64,000 bases of DNA, from NCBI RefSeq assembly GCF_036324505.1, contig NC_086367.1, positions 21,133,578 through 21,197,577 on the forward strand, in the 5' to 3' direction. Position numbers and translations under genes: made by a program. The notes beneath the pieces were generated by a model, which did no database searches, was not told the DNA's origin, and saw only the letters and a program-made list of their open reading frames with translations. Every line of letters starts with the position of its first letter. Position 1 is the first letter of the stretch. Origin of the DNA: Eleginops maclovinus. Taxonomy: Eukaryota; Chordata; Actinopteri; Perciformes; Eleginopidae. Of this stretch, positions 35,002 through 46,597 are shown one piece after another.

Positions 35002-36480
35002 CTCTTTTCCCAGGCCTGCCTCACTTCTTGCCAGAGTCATTTTACTAATAAACCCATCCCCCTTCAACACCGCCCCCCCCCCCCCCTTTTCCTCCTCCGC
35101 ATTGCGTTTTCCTGCATCAGCATATCAGACCAAACCACCCCCCACCCCCTTCCCCAAACACCACAGCCTCTCTCCCTGGTTGCCTTCCTCACCCCAATTA
35201 TTTTCCGGGACCTTAGCTTAGAGGGATCTCCCCCCTCCTCCCCACCCCAACTCCCACAACGCTCTGTTTTGTAGTCGAGCTGCCCGCTCACCTTCCTCCT
35301 CTGCAGGCGAAGGCGGCCTTTGTGTCATAAATACCTGTAGGTCTTCATGTTGCCCTCAGTGTGTGTGTGCCCTGTGCCGTCACTGGGGGGAACGCTTCCC
35401 ACAGGTGGATGAGAAAGGGGGTGTAGAGGTATTCCTTCGCTGGTACAGAGACAGTGACAATGGGAGCTTCTGAAGGACCTGAGAAATCTTTCCCGTCGTG
35501 CTGTAGTCTTTTTTCTTCCTCAAAATCCTCATTGGGACTTTATCGACGTCTAACTGCAGCAGGACTGTTTGATAGACATGCCTCATGGTTTGTGTTAAAA
35601 TAAGTTAGTAGGTTAAACATGTTGCATTTGGGACATATCCATCCACCCCGACCATCAACAGACTGTTCCCCTAAATGAGTTTGCATGAGAGTCCGTTTAA
35701 AGCCTGGTGAGTCTCCTAAAGCTGCTGAAGGGTGTGTTGTGCGTTGTATCGGAGCGTTGGTATTTGACAACCTGGGAGCTAGAATGGTCTAAAGTTATTA
35801 CGCCGTTAACTAATTCATCTTAGGTCGCTGTGGTCATTAATTAACAGTAGAAGTATTGAACATTACAAAACCATGAACCTGTTTTGCTGACAGAGCAGTT
35901 TTTAAAGTGTTGCTGAGGTCAAACCGGCCAATTATGGTTTTCTGGGCTTAAGAAAATAAATGAGGATCTGTTCAAATCCAGGTCCGGCTTAATTCCAAGT
36001 CTGAGGCAGGGTTGGATTTGCTTCTTCCATCCAGTATTTCTCCTCATCTGCATTAAAGTGTAATCAAACAGCCCAGATGTTTCTGCATTCACTGAGAGCA
36101 ACAGTGAGGTACTGCCTCTCGGAGAAGCTGTTTGCAAAGTTACAGTTTGGTAATTTGGTGTGACAATGAGTCAGAATGGCATTGGTATTTCAGCAACAAG
36201 AGTCCACTAACTCATAATGTGGAACGGGCCCTGGCCACTGCTGACAACGCTTGCATCTTTTCAGAAATGGAGCAGGGAGAATGCCACCGCGTGACACTGA
36301 AAACCCCTCTGCTGCTACCAGATCACTCTGAACGGCGTACAAAATGTAGGAATTAGTCCTGGCTGTGGAGCCGGCCGGGTTCTTGGAGCTCAATACGCCA
36401 CCACGGAGCTCCTGTCGTCCCCCGGCTGTAAGACATAAATCCTGGATGTTATTTGGCTCGGTGCGTGACTACGTAAACAT
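35000..36480. other. Non-coding span
   Basis: A C run at 35072-35087 and C-rich DNA to 35250, then ordinary sequence. No gene is supported. Confidence 0.5.
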
Positions 36481-36481
36481 G

Positions 36482-36524
36482 AAGAGGAGGAGAGAGGAAG
36501 AAGAAGAGGAGGAGGAGGAGGAGG
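36482..36524 (+). repeat. (GAG/GAA)n trinucleotide repeat
   Basis: A purine trinucleotide run. The Glu-rich frame across it shows no splice context. Confidence 0.85.
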
Positions 36525-36662
36525 CTGCAAATTGTTGCTCTGCAGCCTCAGACAGATTGGTGCTCGGCTCTGAGCTCTGCCCTGATGTATGGTCCCATCT
36601 CTGTAATTGAATTCATTAAGGAATAACTGATCCCCCATCTGTGGCGACAACTCCCATGACAG

Positions 36663-36781
<119 letters not shown>

Positions 36782-37021
36782 CACATGAACACATTTCCAT
36801 AAACAGACACTAAAGTGATAATCTTACAGCCTGGCTCTCACACACGTATTTGTATGACTCCAACACAACGTACACTCTTCAGAGACGTGTTTACCAGTAT
36901 GAAAATAAAATGCATGAAACTTTAAAGTTGTACATAACCAGTCCACGTTGCTTTGGTTCATTTGCAGGCAAAAAGACGTCAACAAATCTTGGTAAAACTG
37001 GAGTAACATGGGTTCCAAGTC

Positions 37022-37090
37022 AAATCAGAAGTCCTTTATTTGTCCCACAGCAGGGATATTTACGGCATTACAGCAGCAGAGATACAGTGC
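37022..37090 (+). repeat. Retroelement-tail fragment (TTTATTTGTCCC type)
   Basis: AATCAGAAGTCCTTTATTTG and CATTACAGCAGCAGAGATAC are diagnostic of the short CTTTATTGATCCC-type repeat common in fish. It is a fragment only. Confidence 0.55.
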
Positions 37091-37541
37091 AGATAACACC
37101 TGACTAAGTGCAGTGGAAAGCTTGTTACGTCTTCTACATCTGTAACTCTAATGGAAGGAATTTCCTTTGGATCTTAATTATGTTACACCGTTCAAAATAT
37201 TGCATGATTGTGTATTTCAGAAAGGTTCTTCTTGATAAGCCGAAATCCACTTTGAATCCACCTATTCAAGCAGTCTGCAGCAGTACACAAGCCCAGATAC
37301 ACTAGACTACTGCCTGCTGGTGTAAAGGCACATCGTGAGACATTTTGGGAGCTTAAAAGAGTCCTTCGCTCCATATTTTAACTCTAAAACTCAAGCTCAG
37401 TAACAGTGCATGTGGTGTTTTGAGGTACTGACTCCGTAGAACACCTGCTTGTTGTTCGTCCCACAGTTTGGATCAGTTCTTAGTTACTAGCTGCTCTAAC
37501 TCTTGTCCAATTTGAATCAGTAAAGCCTGGCTCCGATCGTC

Positions 37542-37555
37542 CCTTCATATCTCTT
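37542..37555. repeat. Target-site duplication, left of L1 insertion
   Basis: CCTTCATATCTCTT is identical to 37953-37966. The tail T-run starts directly after it. Confidence 0.85.
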
Positions 37556-37952
37556 TTTTTTTTGTAATTTATTTTTTATTGACATTCAGCATCAAACGAA
37601 CAATTCAATACAGTTCAGATACAGTATCCCATATTTCCATGTTTGCCACAAATGTCAGAACAGTTTTTTATAAAAGATACACACATTTAAAAAGAAAACA
37701 CAAAACAAAAGGAGACAAAAACTATGAACAGGTAGGGAGGGATCTTGTATTCCTGACATAGGCCTAATCAGTGGTTTGAAAAAATCAGGTCTATGGGGCA
37801 TTATGTAGCTTATCCATTTTTCCCAGTGTGAAGCAAGCTGTTATCTTTCCCTTTTGTAAATGTCCATTGTAATTTCCATCCATGCATTCACAGTTGGGCT
37901 CTCCTGTGATAACCATTTCCTGGTAAGGGCCTTTTTACCAGCCACCAGCAGT
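37556..37952 (-). mobile_element. 5'-truncated L1-type LINE insertion with target duplications
   Basis: Read on the minus strand, it begins in a frame containing ALTRKWLSQESPTVNAW, resembling the end of an L1-type second ORF. It continues through a 3' UTR with AATAAA and ends in a poly(A) tail (the T run at 37556-37566). The 14-nt sequence CCTTCATATCTCTT occurs on both sides (37542-37555 and 37953-37966). Truncation, tail and duplication together show target-primed insertion. Confidence 0.85.
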
Positions 37953-37966
37953 CCTTCATATCTCTT
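37953..37966. repeat. Target-site duplication, right of L1 insertion
   Basis: CCTTCATATCTCTT is identical to 37542-37555 and marks the 5' truncation point of the element. Confidence 0.85.
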
Positions 37967-38334
37967 AATTTCATTTCAACACTTCTGTCTATCCTCGTCT
38001 TTCTTACCATTCTGTTCTTTTTGGAACTTGGCAGATAGTTGGAGTCCTCCACGGGTCTGAATCATGCAGGAAAACCCAATAACAAGCCATCAGACTTTTT
38101 ATTGGAGTAACTGTGTAGATGAAGATGAGATACGTGATGCACAAATAAAAGCGTATAAATTGAATCTGGATTTAATTTAGGGACGATCCACTGAGAATAG
38201 AGGCGTTCAGTCAGGAGTGAGTCAGGAATAACAGCAGCTCACATGGAAGCAGCAGCGGGACGGTGAACACTATGACAGGCAGCAGATTTACAGTGAAGCC
38301 CTGATGGGAGGCACACAGCAGTATGACTCAAATC

Positions 38335-38336
<2 letters not shown>

Positions 38337-38416
<80 letters not shown>
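38337..38416. repeat. (TG)n microsatellite, about 80 bp (cluster 1 of 4)
   Basis: First of four GT arrays within 730 bp. Confidence 0.97.
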
Positions 38417-38417
<1 letters not shown>

Positions 38418-38509
38418 CCCCATGGTGTTGCTTTGTAGCAGGTGTGTGCATGAGTCTGTTCTGCGGTTGCCATTTCCCTCTTTTATGGTGTCTCATAAGG
38501 GATTTAGGT

Positions 38510-38519
38510 GGTGTGTGTG

Positions 38520-38554
<35 letters not shown>

Positions 38555-38558
38555 GTGC
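38510..38558. repeat. (GT)n microsatellite with one TTT interruption (cluster 2 of 4)
   Basis: About 49 bp, broken once by GTTTGT. Confidence 0.96.
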
Positions 38559-38677
38559 GCCCCCCCTCTGTTGTTTTGTTCCATTGCAGCCCTGTAATTA
38601 CCTGGAGTCAGATCTGCTTCTGTAACACAGGTGGGAGACACAGAATTTAATTACAGGGTGGGAGCTGAGCTGCAGCC

Positions 38678-38681
<4 letters not shown>

Positions 38682-38748
<67 letters not shown>
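38682..38748. repeat. (TG)n microsatellite, about 67 bp (cluster 3 of 4)
   Basis: Uninterrupted. It is separated from array 2 by about 120 bp that includes an 11-bp inverted repeat. Confidence 0.97.
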
Positions 38749-38750
<2 letters not shown>

Positions 38751-38857
38751 TTTATTGTACAAATGATTCTCTGCATGTTTTCTTTTACAAACTGTATGAT
38801 TAAGTTGTATTTTTTTGGTTTTTGCAATTATTTCTCTGTCCCAAGATTTGATGGATG

Positions 38858-39068
<211 letters not shown>

Positions 39069-39089
39069 AGAGACACACACACACACAAT

Positions 39090-40857
39090 GATATGGTGTG
39101 GGCGAACAAGCATCTCTGTGAGAGTGAGATTTAAAGCGACAGAAGAAGAGAGAGGGAGAGAGGGAGAGAGGGTCTGACTGCAGCAGGTTCAACACCTGGC
39201 ACATGATCTGAGGCACCATGATGGAGATTAACAGACTAGAGGGGGGTTCTCCTTCTTCTCCTCTTCTTCTTCTCCTCTCCTTTCTTTTTATTTATTCTCT
39301 CCTCTATTGCTGTACATGTTTGATCTCTGTTCTTAATCCAACAAAGTTTTTAATACTTGGCCTTTCTGTGACGAATAGAAACTGTTTGTATGACTGAGAG
39401 AGACTGAAGGTCATTGAACACATTTGTAAACTTTTTGGTGAGCGGCGGTCAAAGATGCTTTATCCTGGTGTGATGACTTTAGGTGGCAGCAGTTAAATTG
39501 AAAAACTGTCAATATACAGCAGCAGGAAACCAAACAACGGGCGGAACAGGGCAGGAAATACTGGATTGATAGTAGAGTTTTTAAATAAATGGGAAGCTTG
39601 GACACATTTCTTATGATGTTTTGAGGATGCATTTTGCTCTTTAGCAGACTGTCTGTCATAGTAAAGACAGACTGTCTTTATTATGATTTGTTTGTACAGA
39701 TAAACATGTCTAAGGTCGATTGGATGTCGTCTGGATTTGACTAAATTACATGTCATACAATTGATAATGTTTTAGTTTTGTAAGTCATTTTAAATAAAGT
39801 TTATTTTTTCAATCACACTCTCCTCTCCTTTCCTGTTTTCTGTTCTTCTCTCTCCTCCTTCCCTTCCCTTCCCTCCTCCCTTTGTTCTCCTCTTCCTCTC
39901 CTCCTCTCTTTGTTCTCCTCCTCCAGCACAAGTTGAGCTGCTCAAGGTGTGCTTCATCATCCCTGTTGCTAGGCAACCCAAAGTTTGACGTGTGAAGTTG
40001 TGATCTTGGGAGCTTTCTAATTAGCTTTGATGGGGCTCGGAGATTTGGCTCTGCAGGGGCGACGTTGGACGGCTCTGTGTGCAGCAGCTTCCAGCCGTAT
40101 CCGCATCAAACCAGCAGCTGCTTCAGGTGTTTCACTCCGGACCGGGAACCGGAGGCCAGATGCTGAGAATGATGTAATGTGATACAACACAAGTGGAGCT
40201 CACTGTGTTGCATTGTTGACAGTGTTGCTATGAGACAAACCCTCCGGCGTTACAATGAAATGTTTAATTGGCTCTCACTGAGGAGAGATTCAGTGGCATG
40301 TGTCGGTGTGAAAGCCTCCACAGTGAAAGTGAGGATTAATATCAGCAAGGTGATAAAAAGTGAAGTCTCTGTCATTTGAAACCTCACCTGAAGTTAATGT
40401 TACTCATTAGCAACAAATCCTGCTGCAAGTGAAGACAGCGACTGAATGTGCAGCAAGGCTCTGGCAAACATGACAAGAGCCACAAAATGCCTTCAAATCA
40501 ATCACATCGTATCGTTGGAAAAATCCCAATAGTCATCGGCTTGAGTTTCAGAGCAGGAAACATGTATTTATTATCCTTGCAAGAAAGGAAGTAATCATCA
40601 CATAAAGGGATATGATTTGAGTTCCCTGAACAAAGTCCTTCACTTAATTATATACCGGAGAGGGATGGAGGAATACCGGTTCAAAGCAGTATACAATGTT
40701 CAGATTAGCTGAGCCCTGCGTCAGAATCGATCATGCTCGTCATATGTTGATCTCCATAGAGGTTGAATCATCATGTGAATCCCATAGCTATCAAACTGTG
40801 TGTCATGCTTCTCTTCTAGGTAATCATACATCCTGTCATATATTCTGTTATACTCTC
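39090..40857. other. Non-coding span
   Basis: A GAGAGAGGG purine repeat at 39147-39170 and CT-rich DNA at 39240-39300 and 39820-39925. Otherwise nothing. Confidence 0.5.
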
Positions 40858-41050
40858 AGACCTTCGTTATCATGTCTCATCGTAGTTTATTATATCCTAT
40901 CTTATGATATGTTATCGTATCGTATCTCATTTTATTGATCTTACTGTATCTTATGGTAAAGTATCGTGTCGTATTGTGTTATGTTATTGTGGCATAGCAT
41001 ATCGTATCCCGTCGTGTCGTAACATTTCTTATCCTTTTCTGTCTTATCTT
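40858..41050 (+). repeat. Degenerate TATCG/TATCT-type repeat
   Basis: Irregular 5-6 nt units such as TATCGTATCGTATCTC, TATCTTATGGTA and TATCGTATCCCGTCGTGTCG form an eroded pentanucleotide tract. Confidence 0.75.
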
Positions 41051-41492
41051 GTGTTATTATTGATGCCTGTTTTTAGCTTCACACCTGTTTTCTGTTCATG
41101 TAAATGTATTCTATGTTTAACCAACTTTCCTTCACTTGGTGCCCATTCATTTCCTAACGACAAAATATCAGATTTTCTTTTTATTCCTCAGAGACTAAAG
41201 CACTTCTGGGTTATAACTAACAAATATGAGCTGCAGAAATGTAAATGGGGCATTTTACAAACTGCTGCGAAGAGGCAGAAGTTCCCTGAAGATTATTATA
41301 ACTTAAATAAGGGGGACATTTTTTATTTCCTCAACTAAGAAACCACTAAGAACTAATTACCTTTATCATCTGTGTTTAAATTCGACTATGAATCACTCTT
41401 TTTGGAACAAACTGTTCATATTTTTTAATCACAACTGACTTTGTTTTACCTCTCAAAGTCCTTGTGTTAGCCAAACTCATTTTGAGCTTCAG

Positions 41493-41571
41493 TCACCAGC
41501 CTGCTGCATGTCTGCCAACCTCATGGCCTGGAAACTCTGCCAGTACACCGCGGCCCATTATCTCTCCACCG
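41493..41571 (+). CDS. Coding exon of gene 2 (unidentified protein)
   Basis: The exon is bounded by a TTCAG acceptor ending at 41492 (a second AG ends at 41499) and a CACCG|GTCAGTG donor. In the frame that joins the next exon it reads SPACCMSANLMAWKLCQYTA then AHYLST, and leaves one base. Most codons end in C or G (GCC AAC CTC ATG GCC TGG AAA CTC TGC CAG TAC ACC), which is unusual in this AT-rich neighbourhood. The phase-1 end fits the phase-1 start at 42885, giving ...YLST-V-ECMVLDDR. An internal ATG at 41508 could be a start codon, but its context is poor. The family is not recognised. The reading rests on codon pattern and splice phase only. Confidence 0.45.
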
Positions 41572-42367
41572 GTCAGTGTGTGTCCAATTCAGGGAGGGTT
41601 CAGTGGGATATGAGCAGCCACCCTCAGCACTAAGCCCTGGTGCTGAATATAAAATAACACATTTTTATATTTTACACGGGGGCACAGGAGCGCTTTACCT
41701 CATTTATTCTGCTCACCTATTGTTTGCACCGGTCACCTTTACTGCAGGAGAGGAAGACAAACTGGCTGCTAAAGAGCTCAACAGTTTCTACATGGACACA
41801 TTTTCAATACAGAAACTAATGACCAGATTGACTGCAGGGAAAACAAACTGACTTCCATGTTTTTGGAGATGCTGGCAGTACGAGCAGTGTAGTCGTATTT
41901 ATGGGATTAGTTGTCTCAGACGACAGATCAACTGTTATCAGCGCTCTTAATACTACTGAAGCTTCTCCAACTTATCAGATCTGTAATCATTTAACACAGC
42001 CTCTGTAACGTAGCCGGCGATGGCGATAAACTCAAACTGATTCATCACTTCGGCCAAGGAGGGTTATGTTTTGTTGGTGTTTTTGTCCGTCTGTCAGCAG
42101 GATTATGGTATAAGTACCGGTCAGATTTTCATTAAACTTGGTAGAATGGGGTAAGGTGAATCGAGGAAGAACCTGTTAAATGTTTGAGCGTATCTGATTA
42201 ACAGGGCAGTTATATGCATCATTTCTCACTTAGGGTTAGGTCTGCGCTCTCCAAGTGTCCCTTATACTTTTCATTGCAAACACAGTATTTGGTGAACACT
42301 GATTCTATTTTCATTTCAATTTAACCTTTTAATAATCAGAAAGTCGTATTGATAATAAAAAAGCTCC

Positions 42368-42435
42368 AATCAGAATCAGAATACCTTTATTCGTGCCACT
42401 GAGGGGACATTTACATACAGCAACAACAGAGCCAA
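42368..42435 (+). repeat. Retroelement-tail fragment
   Basis: AATCAGAATCAGAATACCTT, TATTCGTGCCACTGAGGGGA and CATTTACATACAGCAACAAC match the same tail type as at 37.0 kb. It is followed by A-rich sequence. Confidence 0.55.
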
Positions 42436-42884
42436 AGACAGCTAAAAAAAAAGAGCAAATATTTAAGATAAAAAAACAGAAAATTAAAAAAAGAATTACG
42501 AAGTTCACAAAATACACAACCTGTAAGAGATATAGCAGCCAGGTATATATTGCACAGTTATCAATATGGTTTATATAATTCAAGAGGGATTTATTGTTGA
42601 TATGTAAACTACAAGAAAAACTCTCTTTCAGCATTTTGGGAACAAACAGGCAAAGAGTGTATTTTTTTATATGAATAATTCCTTCTAATCCTTCTTCAAA
42701 ATGTTTAAAGATTTATAAAACCCTCAAATACTGATATCCCTAAAGTGATGTTCTCATTAGAAGTATGTTTGTATACACTAAGGACAGAAGCTTGTACTTC
42801 CTTCCCCTTTTTAATTGTCAACGACTCATAATTGTCCTCATACTCAATCTCGCTTGCTGTATGTGAATCTATTTCATCCTGCAG

Positions 42885-43100
42885 TTGAGTGTATGGTCCT
42901 GGATGACAGAGTGGAGAGCAAATGGAAGTTCATCCAAGAATCTCGGCTCATCAACCCTCAGTGTGACGGCCCAGAGTCGGGCGGGTCGGCCTGGCTGCCT
43001 CCCTCCATCCATCCTCCTCCCCCCCTCCATTTCCCTGCTGCCCTGTTCTCTCCTCCATCACTCCTGGCCAACACTGTCAGTGGTGCCCTTGAGAACAAAG
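42885..43100 (+). CDS. 216-nt symmetric coding exon of gene 2 (unidentified protein)
   Basis: The acceptor CTATTTCATCCTGCAG and donor ACAAAG|GTTAGC enclose 216 nt, phase 1 to phase 1. The frame reads ECMVLDDRVESKWKFIQESR, then LINPQCDGPESGGSAWLPPS, then a Pro-rich stretch (IHPPPPLHFPAALFSPPS) and LLANTVSGALENK. The first half looks like folded-protein sequence with conserved-type codon choice; the second half is proline- and leucine-rich linker. Because it is symmetric, it could be skipped without a frameshift. There is no signal peptide or catalytic signature in view. I do not recognise the protein and give no function. Confidence 0.6.
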
Positions 43101-43554
43101 GTTAGCAAACCTCAGCACAGCGCTGGTTATCCACAAGTATTGTATTGTTTTGTTATTTGATGAACAGCGTTGTTGCTAAGTGCTGACGGCTGTTTCTGCT
43201 CTGCATTTCCATGACTTCACAGTCAGTCAAACAATGTGGTTTAAACATGTGCTATGTGTTTTTGCTTAGATAAATCTGTTGCTGCTAACACTAACTACCC
43301 AGTTCTTTGCAGCTAAACATGACAATCTAGCTCCTTGTTCCATAAAGTAATCAAACCCAACAAAGTTTGTGGGAAGTTAAGGAATAAAGTGAAGTCTGGT
43401 AGCTATAGCTCCCTCCAACTCAATTGAATAGACAGCAGAATGGTTTCAAACACCAAGATATGAGTTAGCATATTAGCTCTTCCAGTTACCGTTTATCAAA
43501 ACAATGGCTTTGCTAGGAGTGTGTTGTGTCCAGTGCAGGTGGGTTTGGCAGTTA

Positions 43555-43674
<120 letters not shown>

Positions 43675-43825
43675 CTAACTTGTCAGCTGTCTGTCTGGTC
43701 AGTTTGCCACACAAAAAAAAGAAAGAAGAAGTGAGATTCTTCTTCTGTTCCAACTTCCTGTCTCTGTCTGTCTGCCTTTCCTCCCTTTCTTCCTCCCTCC
43801 TCCCCCCCTCCTCTCTCCTCTGCAG

Positions 43826-43962
43826 CTGTACATCCAGCTCCATTAGCTGCCTGCATGGCTCCCTCTCAGCAGATAAATCATTCATCCCCGGGCGGCCGAG
43901 CGCTCTGCAGCTCCGCAAGCCGCTGCTCACTCCCCTGTTTGCGTGGGAACTCTGCGTTATGA
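43826..43962 (+). CDS. Possible last exon of gene 2
   Basis: A long pyrimidine tract ending CTCTCCTCTGCAG precedes it, one of the strongest acceptors in the window. The phase required by the exon ending at 43100 is open for 45 codons (AVHPAPLAACMAPSQQINHS, then SPGGRALCSSASRCSLPCLR, then GNSAL) to TGA at 43960-43962. Codon wobble is less biased than in the preceding exon. All three frames stop before the next good donor (GCG|GTGAGC near 43995). It could instead be a non-coding conserved block or a 3' UTR start. Confidence 0.25.
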
Positions 43963-45134
43963 GCTACATCCACATGACCTTGTTTTGACACTGCGGTGAG
44001 CGGCTGGTTGTTTGGACTCTGCGGCGAGCCTCATCACTCTTCCTCCTCCCTCTCCTCCTCCTCCTCTTTCTTTTTGCATGAATTGTTTTCCAGACAATGA
44101 CCACAGAGGCTCACAGACACAAACAGGATGCAGGGCCGCTGTGTCATCAATTAATGATCACAGCTGTCCTACCTGAGCGTCTGGAGCAGATGTTACCAGG
44201 GACACTGTGTCCAGAAAGTGGGGGGTGGGGGGCAGAACAAGGGAGCTTTTTAGCTCTCTGGCAAATCAAATTGTGTATGAGACAACAGTGAAAGTGTCAG
44301 CTGCTTATTGGAGAGTCAAGGTGGTTATTTATCTCATCTGACAGCAGCAGAGGAGCAGCAAAAATATGTTGGAGTGGATGTTTCACCTTTATCCAGAGAA
44401 GGTTGCATGCTGTCTCTTTACTAGTCCATGCTACAGTCGAACACTTTGATGGCAGACTTTTGGCTTTTGTTGCTACTTCATAACCCCAGGTGGTTGGGAA
44501 AGTCTTGCTGAGTGAAGTTCAAACGGTAACAGCTGTTGAAAGTCTGTCCCGATCAAGATGTATTAAGGAACTACTTTTTCCCACCTATTTTTCCCAAGTG
44601 GTAATATTTTGGGGATTTGTGTCACAGAGACAACTGGATCCTTTTCCATTTTCTGTTATGGTTACAATTTGGTTGACACACTTCGTTTGTGCCTCTGTTT
44701 TGTGGGAGATTGTTTATAAAAAATGTACATTGACAGGGAGACTCATTGGAAGGAAGCTAAATGCAAATGATCTATTTTTTCTAGTTAAAAAAAATGTCAA
44801 AGCACTTTAAAATTGTGTCCAATTCAATGCTTATTTTTTCCTTAATATGTGTCCAAGACATCTTTGTATCTTTCAAAATTCATCACAGAACTTAAATTGT
44901 TGATGTGCTAACTATGATCTTCTGATAATGCACCAGATAAAACAAATCTTAATAAATAGACTCTAGTAAATAAAGCACTTCTTCATACACATTTTTAAAT
45001 GACTTATTTTTGTACATCAGATTTAAAACAATGATCCCTGCTCAGTAGAAAATGCCCCAATCCTCCAGATTTACTCTTAACTCGAAATAACTTTTGTTGA
45101 CTATTCCCACGGCCTTGGTATAAACATTCAGACT

Positions 45135-45164
45135 CCCCCCCCCCCCCCCCCCCCCCGCCCCCCC
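45135..45164. repeat. Poly-C run, about 30 bp with one G interruption
   Basis: The longest C tract of the window; it ends in CGCCCCCCCG. Confidence 0.95.
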
Positions 45165-46579
45165 GCCAACGTTGGTCTCCTGCTGCTAGATGCTGTTGAT
45201 CCTGTCAGCCTGTGGGAGATCCAGCGCCGACTCAGAGGCAGAGAGATGACACCTGGCATCAGGGAGCGATAGAGCCTGAGGGCCCGATCCTGTCTGCATG
45301 GCAGTTCTGACGGGTCCATTAGTGCAGCTGAACGACTGTGTTAAAGTCCTGCTGCTGTGACTGGAGCGGCTGCAGCCTCCACTCAGGGCTTGTTAATAAC
45401 AACAGTGAAGGTCGTGATACTAAAACCTGCATTTAACCATATGTTTTAAACTTACATTAAACATATCATAGAGTAATGTGACAGATAACCTATACTACCA
45501 CAATCTGACAGAAATATTACCACTTCTGCAGCTTTATTGAACATTCTTAGATCCTGGTTTTTTCATATAGCACATTTATGTTATGTTTCAGTCTTAATGT
45601 TTTCATATATTTTCATTATAATCTGCCAATCATGAGTTTAATTGAACCATCAATTGGTTTGTGTAAAATCTTAAGTATGTCATCAATACGGTACATCAAT
45701 GTTATATTGCAAAACATAAAAATAGTCCTGATATAATGATACAAACCAGATATAAGTAGCAAATCCTCACATTGGAGAAGCTCAAGCCAGGGAATGGATG
45801 ATGTTTTTTACTTGAAAATTCATCAAAATTTAATTTTCTGTTTATCGATTCATCAAATCTGCTACTTTTTTGCAGTTTTCTCAATAACCTTGTTTCTTTT
45901 TCAGCAAACAGGCTCTGAATAACCCTGATGAATAAAGTGGAGCTTTTAACAACTAAAGAGACAGATGTTAGAGTTGGTAAAGATCAAAAGAACATATAAA
46001 AGAGAATGAGTATGAGTCTTATATTCACCAGGTGGACAGAAACACAACTCCAAAGGAAAGATAAAGCTGCTCTGTGATTGGGATTCTACAGCGTTTTTTC
46101 CTAAAGCCACATTATGCAATCATTTCAAAGAACATATTGAAAGACAAAACCTCATTTCTGCAGTATTAACTTCCAACTACACAGAAATCTGGAGGTAAAC
46201 AATGTAAATTACTTTTCCATTGATTTGACTGTAAGCAATAAAGCTGTGCGAAAACAAAGACCACTGATATGAAAACAACAAATCTTCTATTGACAGAGGA
46301 GCTTTGCAAAATGGAGTCGGAACCAAAATAACACAACGAGATGAGATGAAATCCTCTCCCCCCCCCCCCCATCCTCCTGCAAATACACAGCAGGCCTCGC
46401 TGCGGGGAGCAACATATTTCCCCCATGCACTATTTCAAACCTTCCTCATCCTACCCCCCACCATAAAGAAGAAATGTTTCCTCCCTCTGTGTGAACTGAT
46501 TCATGGAGCTCGTGAGGCGTGCTGGATTTATTGTGTTTGTGCAGTTTGCTCTGTGAAGGAATGAAGGTTTATTATGCTG

Positions 46580-46597
46580 CCCCCCCCCCCCCCCCCC
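46580..46597. repeat. Poly-C run, 18 bp
   Basis: A homopolymer. A shorter C run lies at 46360-46370. Confidence 0.95.

Noticed and set aside
38590..38630. 41-nt exon with perfect-looking splice sites
   Set aside because: Only one frame is open, it lies amid microsatellites, and its phase fits the gene 2 exon at 41493 only through the alternative acceptor; kept as a note, not a gene call.
42329..42634. Hydrophobic minus-strand frame of 101 codons that looks like membrane segments
   Set aside because: It reads the A-rich tail next to a retroelement fragment; Phe/Leu/Ile come from T-rich codons.
44490..44810. 106-codon plus-strand frame
   Set aside because: AT-rich codons, no splice sites and no recognisable domain.
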